This document shows positions 7,595 to 15,288 of a DNA stretch of 44,302 nt, one piece after another. Origin of the DNA: Amycolatopsis sp. CA-126428 (lineage in GTDB: Bacteria > Actinomycetota > Actinomycetes > Mycobacteriales > Pseudonocardiaceae); the NCBI RefSeq assembly GCF_002904335.1, contig NZ_PPHF01000012.1, positions 1 to 44,302 of the forward strand, in the 5' to 3' direction. Made by a program: the position numbers and the translations under genes. Numbering within the stretch: position 1 is the first letter of the stretch; each line of letters begins with the position of its first letter. Under the pieces are notes generated by a model that saw only the letters and a program-made list of their open reading frames with translations, was not told the DNA's origin and made no database searches.

Positions 7595-10231
7595 ATGCTG
7601 ACCAAGTGGGGCTCGACGCGGCGCCGCACCGTGGTGACCGTCCTCCTGAGTGCGGGCGCACTGCTCGCCACGACCGGTCCGGCGGCCGCGGCCGGTCCCG
7701 ATGCCGCCGGCCGGGACGTCTACGTCTCGCCCGGGGGATCCGATCAGGCCTCCGGGACCGCCGGCCACCCCGTCCGGACCCTCGACCGGGCCCGCGACCT
7801 CGTGCGGCAACGCGCCCCGCACCTCACGCGGGACCTCACCGTCCACCTCGCGCCCGGCGTCTTCCGGCTGGCCGCACCCCTGCGGCTCGACGCGCGGGAC
7901 TCCGGCGGCAACGGGCACCGCGTCGTCTGGCAGGGCAGCGGCGACACCGAGCTGAACGGCGGCGTGCGAGTCACCGGCTGGCGGCCTGTGCCGGGTCGTC
8001 CGGGCCTGTTCTCCGCGCCCGCGCCCGCCGGGCTGGACAACACCCGCCAGCTCTACGTCGACGGCGTCCGCGAGCAACGCGCCCGCGGCCCCTTGCCGGT
8101 GACCGTCAAGGCCACCGCCACCGGCTACACCGCCAGCGCGGACACGCTCGCCCACTGGCACAACCCGAAGGACGTCGAGTTCGTGTACACCTCGGGTGAG
8201 GCGCTCTGGAACGTCCAGCGCGACGGCCTCGGCCAGTGGACCGAACCGCGCTGCCCCCTCGCCGCCGCCGACGGCACGACGATCACCATGGCCAACCCGT
8301 GCTGGGACAACTCGACGAAACGGGTGCTGTTCCCGGACATCCCCGGCCGCAGCGTCAACATGGTCGGCCCGGCCGACCTCACCAACGGGCGGCACCCCAC
8401 CTACGCCGAAAACGCCTTCGAACTGCTCGACACCCCGGGCGAGTGGTACCTCGACCGGTCCACGCACGTCGTCTACTACCTGCCGAGGGCCGGCCAGGAC
8501 CTGCGTCGCGCGGACGTCGAAATGCCGGTGCTGGAGAAGCTCCTCGACGCGCAAGGCACGGCTGCCGCGCCGATCCACGACATCGCGTTCCGCGGCTTGC
8601 GCTACTCCTACGCGACCTGGCTGACGCCTTCGTCGCCCGAAGGGTTCTCGGAAATCCAGGCGGGGTACACGATCACGGGTGCCGACGGCTGGGCCGTGCA
8701 GGGCCTCTGCCAGTTCGTGCGCGGCGGAACCTGCCCGTACGCCTCGTGGACGCGGGAACCCGCCAACGTCTCCGTCTCGCACGGCCGGCGCGTCGAATTC
8801 GCCGACAGCGTGTTCGCCCACCTCGGCGGGGCCGGGCTGGACCTCATCGAGGGCACCAAGGAAGCCCAGGTGCGCGGCGACGTCTTCACCGACATCTCCG
8901 GCAACGGCGTGCAGGTCGGCGGCGTCGACAAACCCGTCACCGACACCGACGCCGACGTCGTGCGGGACGTCCAGGTCACCGACAACCACCTCTACGGCCT
9001 GCCGCGCGAATTCCACGGCGGCGTGCCGATCGTCAACGGCTACACCGTCCGGAACACCATCTCCCACAACCAGATCGACCACGTCGGCTACTCGGCGATC
9101 TCCGTCGGCTGGGGCGGCTGGCCGGACAAGATCAAGCGGCCCGCGACGCCGAACCTGTCGCACGACAACGTCGTTGCGGACAACCTGATCTTCGACTACA
9201 TGCAGATGCTCGACGACGGCGGTGGCGTCTACACCCAGGGCATCACCGGCACCTCCCTCGACGACGGCGAGAAGGTCACCGGCAACGTCATCCACGGCCA
9301 GTGGGGGCTCGGCAAGGCCGTCTACACCGACAACGGCAACACCTACGAGACCGTCCGCGGCAACGTCCTCTACGGCACGGCGTACTTCAACGTCGGCACG
9401 GTGCACGTCGACTACCGCGACGACCTCGGCAACAACGACCCGACGCTGATCGAGGGCAATTACTGGGAGCAGGGCGACCGCGACAAGGTCGACAAGGGCG
9501 CGATCACCCGCGGCAACCAGATCCTCGCCCGCCCGGCGGACGCCCCGCCCGCGATCGTCGCGAACGCGGGCCTGGAACCGGCCTACCGCCGCTTGCTTTT
9601 CCGTCCGGTCGGCGGGTGCGGGCCGGCCGAAGCACCGTCACGGGTCGGCACGTTCGCCGTCGCGGGCAAGCTGTACGCGACCTGGAACCCGACGTTCGCC
9701 TTCAACAACGCACCGATCACGGACTACGTGGTGACGGCCTCGGGCGGCGGCCGCACCCACTCGGCAACGGTGACGGCGGCCGACTTCGCGAAGCGCGCGT
9801 ACGCCGAAGTGCCGGGACTGACGGACGGGACGCAGTACACGGTGACAGTCGCGGCGCGCAACGCGTTCGGCACGAGCGAGCCGTCACTGCCATCGGCTCC
9901 GGTCACGCCCGGCCTGCACCCCATCGCGCTGCCGGACATCCCGACGAGCGCACGGGCATTGCCGAGCGCAACGGCGGCCTCGATCCGCTGGAACCCCCCG
10001 GCCGCGGCGGGCGACACCCCGGTCCTGGGCTACGTGATCACGGTGTCCGACGGCCGCACGATCCGGGTCCAGGGCCGCGACGCCCTGGTCACCCAGCCGA
10101 CGGTCAAGGGCATGACCAGGGTGATCGACGGCCTGCACCCGGCGACGGCCTACACGTTCACGGTAGCGGCGGTCACGGCAACGGGAACGGGCCCGGCAGC
10201 CACATTCACGGCCACAACGGCGGCTGCCTGA
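7595..10231 (+). CDS. Secreted parallel beta-helix protein with two Fn3 domains
   Basis: 878 residues from the ATG at 7595; an upstream in-frame GTG at 7529 is less likely because the signal peptide starts here (MLTKWGSTRRRTVVTVLLSA, cleavage near AAAAG). The mature N-terminus DVYVSPGGSDQASGTAGHPV and the middle repeats (NRISHNQ-like strands such as NVSVSHGRRVEFADSVFAHL and DNHLYGLPREFHGGVP) form a right-handed parallel beta-helix. DDGGGVYTQGITGT and KAVYTDNGNTYETVRGN mark the active-site face typical of polysaccharide-acting members. Two fibronectin type III domains follow (about 700-785 and 790-878). It is probably an extracellular glycan hydrolase or lyase; the family number cannot be fixed by eye. 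Confidence 0.8.
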   Translation: MLTKWGSTRRRTVVTVLLSAGALLATTGPAAAAGPDAAGRDVYVSPGGSDQASGTAGHPVRTLDRARDLVRQRAPHLTRDLTVHLAPGVFRLAAPLRLDARDSGGNGHRVVWQGSGDTELNGGVRVTGWRPVPGRPGLFSAPAPAGLDNTRQLYVDGVREQRARGPLPVTVKATATGYTASADTLAHWHNPKDVEFVYTSGEALWNVQRDGLGQWTEPRCPLAAADGTTITMANPCWDNSTKRVLFPDIPGRSVNMVGPADLTNGRHPTYAENAFELLDTPGEWYLDRSTHVVYYLPRAGQDLRRADVEMPVLEKLLDAQGTAAAPIHDIAFRGLRYSYATWLTPSSPEGFSEIQAGYTITGADGWAVQGLCQFVRGGTCPYASWTREPANVSVSHGRRVEFADSVFAHLGGAGLDLIEGTKEAQVRGDVFTDISGNGVQVGGVDKPVTDTDADVVRDVQVTDNHLYGLPREFHGGVPIVNGYTVRNTISHNQIDHVGYSAISVGWGGWPDKIKRPATPNLSHDNVVADNLIFDYMQMLDDGGGVYTQGITGTSLDDGEKVTGNVIHGQWGLGKAVYTDNGNTYETVRGNVLYGTAYFNVGTVHVDYRDDLGNNDPTLIEGNYWEQGDRDKVDKGAITRGNQILARPADAPPAIVANAGLEPAYRRLLFRPVGGCGPAEAPSRVGTFAVAGKLYATWNPTFAFNNAPITDYVVTASGGGRTHSATVTAADFAKRAYAEVPGLTDGTQYTVTVAARNAFGTSEPSLPSAPVTPGLHPIALPDIPTSARALPSATAASIRWNPPAAAGDTPVLGYVITVSDGRTIRVQGRDALVTQPTVKGMTRVIDGLHPATAYTFTVAAVTATGTGPAATFTATTAAA

Positions 10232-10237
10232 GCCGTC

Positions 10238-10283
10238 GGGCCTCGTTGTCCACAGCCCGGCCATGATGTGGACAACGAGGCCC
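10238..10283 (+). terminator. Strong hairpin after the beta-helix gene
   Basis: GGGCCTCGTTGTCCACA at 10238-10254 is perfectly complementary to 10267-10283, giving a 17-bp stem with a 12-base loop, seven bases after the stop codon. No T-run follows, which is common for actinobacterial terminators. It lies between converging genes and could stop transcription from both sides. Confidence 0.65.
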
Positions 10284-10341
10284 GCTCACGGGCTTTCCCA
10301 GCTTTTCGTCGCACCCAGCCGATAGACTGGACCAGGGACGT

Positions 10342-10361
10342 CCCCCCGGAGAGGGTGGGGG
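10342..10361 (-). terminator. C/G-rich hairpin after the LuxR-type gene
   Basis: A run of C at 10342-10347 can pair with GGGGG at 10357-10361 around a loop of about ten bases, just beyond the stop of the minus-strand regulator. Next to it is the palindrome GGGACGTCCC at 10335-10344. No T-run is seen, so this is only a candidate terminator. Confidence 0.3.
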
Positions 10362-10377
10362 CTGGGATTGAAGTCGG

Positions 10378-12753
10378 CTAAGTCGCGTCCGGGCGGGTGA
10401 GCAGCTCCCGCAGCGTCGCCAGCAGCTCCCGCCGGTCCGCCGCCCCGAGCTTCCCCCGGATGCGGGCCATGTGGTGCTCCACCGTCTTACCCGAGATGAA
10501 CAGCTTGCTCCCCGCCTGCTTGTACGTCAGCCCCTCCACGACCAAGCGGGCCACCTCCAGCTCGCGCTCGCTCAGCGCCGCCAAGCCCGCCCCTGCCGCC
10601 GGCTCTGATGAGGATCCCGGTTCGCGGCGGGCCGCCGTTCCCTGGAACTGGCGGGCCGCCTCCAGGAGCTGGACCATCGCCTTGCGGTCGGACGTCCTGA
10701 TCGCCGCCTGGCCCGCCAGGCGGGCCGCGTCCCAGCGGAGGCCCAGGTCGTGCAGCTCGGCCGCCGCCGCGGTGATGGCGTCCGGGGCGAACGTTCCGCC
10801 CAAGACCGCCAGCCAGCCCTGGGCCGCCGTGGCCAGGGCGCGGGGGTGGCGGCCGCAGTGGGCGTGGGTCGTCAACGTGGCCAGGTGGGCCTTGACCGCG
10901 TCCGCGTCCTCCAGCGTGATCGCCGCGTGCAGCTCGTGCCAGACCAGCGAGACCGTCCACAGTGGAGGCTCGCCGAGGCGGGCCAGCAGGCCGTGGGCGC
11001 GTTCGAACTGGCCGGAAAGCTTGGCGAACGCGCCGGTGCGGGCCGCGGCGATCGCCAGCTCGCCCAGCGGCAGCAACGTGAACAGGTCCGTCTGCTGCCG
11101 CATCGATGCCTGGTACGCCCGGTTCCACGACCGCTGCAGCCCGACGAGGTCGCTGGCCCGCCGGGCGAGGCCGAGCTCCAGCGTCGCGAAGAACAGCTCG
11201 TCCCGCGCCTCCAGGGGCCGGCCCGCGACGGCGTCACGGTGTTCCGCGGCCGTCGCCAGGTCGCCCGCCGTCATCGCGACCCAGCCCAGCAGCAACCGGT
11301 GCCGCACGGCCAGGAGGTCGCCGCCGGCCCCGCCGGCCAGCGCCCGGCTCAGCACCGACTCCGCCAGCGCCAGCTCGCCCGTGTGCAGCGCGACGAGCGC
11401 GGCCAGCGCGGCCGGGCTGTCCGGCAGCAGCATGCCGCCCAGGGCCGGCTCCAGCATCGTGGCCGCGCCGAGCAGGGTCGACAACGTCTCCGTCGCGCAG
11501 CCGGACACCGAATCCACGATGCCGCGGGCCATCCGGGTGGCCGCGCCGGCGAACAGCGTCGGCGCGACGCCCGGGGCGGGGGAGTCGAGCAGGCGCCGGG
11601 CCCCCTCGATGTCCCCGGTCCCGACCAGGGCAGTCGCCGAGAACGCGTCGGCGCGGCCCGCCCAGTGGTACAGCTCGGCGCTGCGGGCCAGTTCGCCGCG
11701 GTGGGCCAGCACGGTCGCCGCGATCTCCGCGCCCGCCGCGCGGGTTTCCGCGTCGGCGGCGCCGAGCATCCCGTCGCCGAGCCGCAGCGCGGTGTCGAGG
11801 TCGCCGGACAACGCGGCCGCGCGCGCCCAGCCCGCCGTGACGGCGGGAGAGCGGTCGCCCGCTTCGGCGGCGGCTTCGAACAACTGCGTCGCCAGCCGCG
11901 CGTCGGACGGCAGTGCCTCGCCTGCCGCCGCGGCGAACGCGGCCGCCGCGGACGCGCCGGAACTGCCGGTGCCGAGCAGGGACAAGGCCAGGTCGAGCAC
12001 CGGGAGGCCGTTCGCCAGCTGCAGTTCGACCAGCCGCTGCACCGTCGTCAGCCGGCGCGCGGGCGGCCCGAAGTCGCGGACTGCGACCGCGGCCAGTGGC
12101 AGCAGCGTGTCGTCCGGGGCGAGCAGGCCGGTCGCGCGGGCGCCCTCGACGATGGCGGGCAGCTGGTCGGGACGGCGGTCGAGCAGGGCGCACAGCAGGT
12201 CGAGGTTGCGCCCGGCGCCGGCTTCGGCCGCGATCAGGTAGCGGAGCACGTCGTCGTCGAGCTCGTCCAGCTCGGGCCGGAACTCCTCCAGCCGCCCGAG
12301 CAGCGCGCGTTCGGCCAGCCGCGGCACCCCGCCGCTGCGGGCGTGCAGCTCGGCCGCGGCCGCCGGGTCGGCGGGCGAACCCGTCACGGCGGACATCAGC
12401 TGTGCCACGTCTTCGACGCCGAGCGGGCCGAGCTGCAGCAGCGTCCAGCCGGACGCCACCGCGGCCGGCCGGTGCGCGACGACGATCGGGCCGTCCGCGC
12501 CGGCGAGCAGGTCCTCGAGCTGGTCGGGGCCGAGCCGGTCGGCGTCGTCGACCAGCACGGCGTCGACGTCGGCGGCCCGGTAGCGGCGGTCGAGCGCGGC
12601 GAGCAGCACGCTTTTGCCGTAGCCGCCGGGGGCGACGACGGCGAGCCGCAGCGGGGCGGCCGGCTCGGCGGTGACGCGGTCGAGCAGCTGCCGCGCCGCC
12701 GGGTGCACGGGAACCGTGTGCGGCGGGGGGACCTGCGTGAGCAGATTGTTCAA
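10378..12753 (-). CDS. Large ATP-binding LuxR-family regulator (IniR-like)
   Basis: 791 residues. It starts at a TTG that overlaps the previous stop (TTGA), with GAAGG six bases before. Near the N-terminus is a Walker A (VVAPGGYGKSVLLAAL, residues about 39-54) and a Walker B (DAVLVDDADRL, about 64-74). A long alanine-rich TPR-like helical region follows. The C-terminus is a LuxR helix-turn-helix: LSERELEVARLVVEGLTYKQ, then KLFISGKTVEHHMARIRGKL. This is the MalT/LAL type of regulator. Its place beside iniBAC-like genes mirrors Mycobacterium tuberculosis, where IniR (Rv0339c) lies by iniBAC. It is co-transcribed with the Hsp70-like gene and divergent from the ini-like genes, which it probably controls. 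Confidence 0.82.
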   Translation of the reverse strand: MNNLLTQVPPPHTVPVHPAARQLLDRVTAEPAAPLRLAVVAPGGYGKSVLLAALDRRYRAADVDAVLVDDADRLGPDQLEDLLAGADGPIVVAHRPAAVASGWTLLQLGPLGVEDVAQLMSAVTGSPADPAAAAELHARSGGVPRLAERALLGRLEEFRPELDELDDDVLRYLIAAEAGAGRNLDLLCALLDRRPDQLPAIVEGARATGLLAPDDTLLPLAAVAVRDFGPPARRLTTVQRLVELQLANGLPVLDLALSLLGTGSSGASAAAAFAAAAGEALPSDARLATQLFEAAAEAGDRSPAVTAGWARAAALSGDLDTALRLGDGMLGAADAETRAAGAEIAATVLAHRGELARSAELYHWAGRADAFSATALVGTGDIEGARRLLDSPAPGVAPTLFAGAATRMARGIVDSVSGCATETLSTLLGAATMLEPALGGMLLPDSPAALAALVALHTGELALAESVLSRALAGGAGGDLLAVRHRLLLGWVAMTAGDLATAAEHRDAVAGRPLEARDELFFATLELGLARRASDLVGLQRSWNRAYQASMRQQTDLFTLLPLGELAIAAARTGAFAKLSGQFERAHGLLARLGEPPLWTVSLVWHELHAAITLEDADAVKAHLATLTTHAHCGRHPRALATAAQGWLAVLGGTFAPDAITAAAAELHDLGLRWDAARLAGQAAIRTSDRKAMVQLLEAARQFQGTAARREPGSSSEPAAGAGLAALSERELEVARLVVEGLTYKQAGSKLFISGKTVEHHMARIRGKLGAADRRELLATLRELLTRPDAT

Positions 12754-13868
12754 CAGTGACCTTCACCGGAGGGGACGCAATGGGTGGGGGCGGGGGTACC
12801 GGCGGGGCCGGCGGTGGCTTCGCGGGCGGTGACGGTGATCACGACGCCCGAAACGGCCGCGGCGAGCAGCAGGACCGCGGCGGCGAGCGGGCGCCGCCGG
12901 CGGAACAGGTTCATCGGGCCGGTGCGCTCGGGCAGTTCGAACGGCGTGATCTCGATCGGCGGCCGGGGCGGCCGCTCGCCGAGCTCACCGAGCGTGTCCA
13001 CCTTGGGGAGCAAAGTGGTCTCGACGGCGGGGGGTTCCTGCGGGGTCCCCCGGTGGTCGGCGCGCAGCGCCGCGAGGGCGGCCGCGCCGAGCGCGGTGGT
13101 CGCCGGCGGAACCGGTCCCGCGAACACCGGGCAGGGGGGCCGGGCCGGCAGCGCGTGCGGGGGGACGTCCCCGCAGAACACCACGCCGGCGAGCCCCTTG
13201 GGGGACGTCGAGGCCGCTCCGGCGAGCGCGAACAGCGTGCTCAGCGCGGCCGCCGGGGCCACGCCTTCCGCACCCTGGCCGAGCTGCCAGCCACTCGCGC
13301 CGCTCGCCGTCGCCAGCGTCACGTTCACGCCGTCGGTGCCGTATTCGCACACCCCGGCCACCTGGGCGCCGGGGCCGGGGAGGGGCAGGTGCGCGCCGAG
13401 CGCGGCGATCGAGCCGGGAACCAGCGTCACCGCGGTGAACCCGGCGTCGGCCAAGGCCCGCCGCAGCACGTCACGGCGGTAGCCGCCCCAGTCGCCGGGG
13501 TGGGTCAGCACCAGGTGCTGCGGAGGGCCGCCGTACAGGTTCGCGGCGTGCTCGGCGATCCCTTCGACGAGCACGGTGGTGAGCGTCTCGGGCGGGAACG
13601 GCTCGCCTTCGACGAGCATCGGCACGTCGTCGCCGATCCGCCGGTGGAAGCCGGTGAGCAGCCGGGACGGGACCTGGGCGCCCGCCTCGGCGGCGGCGTC
13701 GCCGGTGAGCAGGTAGCCCTCGTCGTCGAGGAACAGCGCGGACGCCGCGGCGGGGGACCTCGTCCCCAGCCACAGGGGTTCGGGCTCACCCCACCCGGGG
13801 CCCTGCCGGTGGCAGGTCGCGGCGTGGGTCCGGCCCTGGGCCACATCGATGCCGAGGACGTAGGGCAA
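12750..13868 (-). CDS. Membrane-anchored Hsp70-like protein
   Basis: 372 residues from a TTG at 13868. This start is chosen because AGGAGG at 13878-13883 lies nine bases before it; the longer GTG frame at 13886 would put that site inside the gene. The N-terminus PYVLGIDVAQGRTHAATCH matches the first phosphate motif of the Hsp70/actin fold, LVLTHPGDWGGYRRDVLRRA the middle strand, and VCEYGTDGVNVTLAT the second phosphate motif, in a changed form. AGVVFCGDVPPHA stands where the adenosine motif should be. No substrate-binding domain follows. Instead there is a proline-rich linker, a membrane segment (RRRRPLAAAVLLLAAAVSGV, residues about 322-345) and a short outer tail with two cysteines (HCVPSGEGHC). 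It overlaps the regulator gene by 4 bp. Role unknown; ATPase function may be reduced. Confidence 0.75.
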   Translation of the reverse strand: MPYVLGIDVAQGRTHAATCHRQGPGWGEPEPLWLGTRSPAAASALFLDDEGYLLTGDAAAEAGAQVPSRLLTGFHRRIGDDVPMLVEGEPFPPETLTTVLVEGIAEHAANLYGGPPQHLVLTHPGDWGGYRRDVLRRALADAGFTAVTLVPGSIAALGAHLPLPGPGAQVAGVCEYGTDGVNVTLATASGASGWQLGQGAEGVAPAAALSTLFALAGAASTSPKGLAGVVFCGDVPPHALPARPPCPVFAGPVPPATTALGAAALAALRADHRGTPQEPPAVETTLLPKVDTLGELGERPPRPPIEITPFELPERTGPMNLFRRRRPLAAAVLLLAAAVSGVVITVTAREATAGPAGTPAPTHCVPSGEGHC

Positions 13869-14170
13869 CGGCGCTTTCCTCCTCACCTCGCGGCGGCCGA
13901 TCGGGGGCAGGCAATCCCCCTAGGGTCCGGGGCATCCTCACCCAAACGGGTTAGTCAGGCAAGGGTCTGGAGGGATTTAACCCAACTGAGCGCGTCTCGG
14001 ATGACCCCCTAACTCCCTAACGATGACATATCGATCCCCTATCGGCTGACCGAGCCGCGACTCGGAGTGATCCCCGATGTGCGCTGGGGGACGGTCTCCC
14101 TACCTTGATGACGGTGCACCGGTCCCTGCGGCCCGTGCTGTCCCCCGAACCACCGGATCTGGAGAAACCC
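13869..14170. promoter_or_regulatory. Divergent control region of the ini-like island
   Basis: About 300 bp between the Hsp70-like and iniB-like genes, less GC-rich than its surroundings. Direct repeats CCCTAAC occur at 14007-14013 and 14015-14021. GGGTTA at 13948-13953 is inverted as TAACCC at 13978-13983. CCGAG (14050-14054) pairs with CTCGG (14061-14065), and CGAT/ATCG flank a five-base spacer near 14032-14044. ATCCCC occurs three times (13914, 14034, 14070); its complement GGGGAT resembles the half-site bound by MalT-type regulators. TACCTT at 14101-14106 could be the -10 of iniB. None of these assignments is proven. Confidence 0.45.
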
Positions 14171-15187
14171 ATGGACTCCGTGCAGACCCTGCACGATTTC
14201 GCCCTGAACCTGCTCAACGACCCGACCGCCCTGGCGGCCTTCGGGACGGACCCGCAGGGCGTCCTCGCCGCCGCCGGTCTCGGCGACGTGAGCGCCGCCG
14301 ACGTGCACGAGGTCATCCCGCTGGTGCTCGACTACGTGCCGGTGGACAGCCTCCCGGTCGTGGGCGCCCTCCCCGTCGTCGGCGACCTGTCCCCGGTCGG
14401 CACCGACGCCACCGGCGTCCAGGGCGCGATCGACCAGCTCACCGCCCTCACCGCGGGCCTCGGCCTGCCGGCCACCTCGGGCCTGCCGGGCGTCGGCGAC
14501 CTGGGCGTCGGCGAGCTCCCCGTCGTGGGCGAGCTGCCCGCCGTCGGCACCGTCGGCTCGCTGCCGGGCGTGAACGTCGTCACCAACGCCGCCAACGTGA
14601 CCGCCCTGGCCGGCAACGCCACCGGCGCCATCCTCGGTGGCGACCTGGCCCACGGCCTGGACTCGCAGGCGCTGGCCAACCTGACCGCGCTCCCGGCGCA
14701 CCTGACCGACGCCAACACCGTCGCGCCGCTGGCCACGCTGGCCGAGCAGCCGGTCGTCGGTGGCGTGGGCACCGTCCACACGATCGGCAGCGAGGTGCTC
14801 GGCACCGCGTCGACCCCGGTCAACGAGGCCGTCTCGCACGTCGGCGACGTCAGCGGTGACCTGACCCACACCGTCAACTCGGTCGTGGGCAACGTCGGCG
14901 ACTTCTCCGGCATCCTCAAGGGCGCCGGCGACCTCGACGTCAAGCACGTCACGAGCAATGTCACCGGTGCCGTCCACGGGCTCGGCGACGTCACTAACAC
15001 CGTGACCTCGGCCACCGGCATCAACGTCGACCACAACGTCGTCGGCCAGGTCGGCGAGCTCGCCAGCGGCAACGGCACGGCCGTCCACGACGTGGTGTCC
15101 GACGTCGCCGACGTCAGCCACAACGCGCTGGGCAACCTGCACCTGGGCGACATCGCCTCCGGCAACGACATCCACCTCGGGCACTGA
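14171..15187 (+). CDS. IniB-like repetitive protein
   Basis: 338 residues; the ATG at 14171 follows GGAG at 14161-14164 after a six-base gap. Residues 1-60 (MDSVQTLHDFALNLLNDPTA, then DPQGVLAAAGLGDVSAADVH) form the small helical domain found at the start of mycobacterial IniB proteins. The rest is a low-complexity chain, rich in Gly, Val, Asp, Asn and Thr with almost no Lys or Arg. It has repeats such as SLPVVGALPVVGDLSPVG and HVGDVSGDLTHTVNSVVG. There is no signal peptide. In mycobacteria iniB is the first gene of the isoniazid-induced iniBAC operon and is strongly induced by cell-wall inhibitors; its function is unknown. The order iniB, dynamin, dynamin is kept here. Confidence 0.78.
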   Translation: MDSVQTLHDFALNLLNDPTALAAFGTDPQGVLAAAGLGDVSAADVHEVIPLVLDYVPVDSLPVVGALPVVGDLSPVGTDATGVQGAIDQLTALTAGLGLPATSGLPGVGDLGVGELPVVGELPAVGTVGSLPGVNVVTNAANVTALAGNATGAILGGDLAHGLDSQALANLTALPAHLTDANTVAPLATLAEQPVVGGVGTVHTIGSEVLGTASTPVNEAVSHVGDVSGDLTHTVNSVVGNVGDFSGILKGAGDLDVKHVTSNVTGAVHGLGDVTNTVTSATGINVDHNVVGQVGELASGNGTAVHDVVSDVADVSHNALGNLHLGDIASGNDIHLGH

Positions 15188-15204
15188 TCCCCGAACCGGT
15201 CACC

Positions 15205-15247
15205 GGTGCCCGTCCCGCGGTCTGGGTGCAGCCGCGGGACGGGCACC
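15205..15247 (+). promoter_or_regulatory. Intercistronic hairpin between iniB-like and iniA-like genes
   Basis: GGTGCCCGTCCCGCGG at 15205-15220 is perfectly complementary to 15232-15247, with an 11-base loop. It starts 17 bases after the iniB-like stop and ends about 40 bases before the dynamin start. No T-run follows. It may act as a partial terminator or a 3' stabiliser so that IniB is made in excess over the dynamins. Confidence 0.6.
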
Positions 15248-15288
15248 CGGTGTGCGTACGGGGAGTGAACCGGGGACACTCGACCATC

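Noticed and set aside
10321..10377. Small structured RNA (for example a 6C-type RNA) after the LuxR gene
   Set aside because: A C-run and a G-run are present but the two conserved C-rich loops of a 6C RNA could not be found; a plain terminator hairpin is enough.
10750..12759. Long plus-strand reading frame of 669 codons opposite the LuxR-type gene
   Set aside because: It is the mirror of a gene with clear Walker and HTH motifs, has a Gln/Arg/Gly-rich composition and no known domain; such frames are common in high-GC DNA.
14105..14170. Upstream start for the iniB-like protein at 14105
   Set aside because: The extra residues do not match IniB proteins, while the ATG at 14171 has a ribosome site and begins the conserved helical domain.
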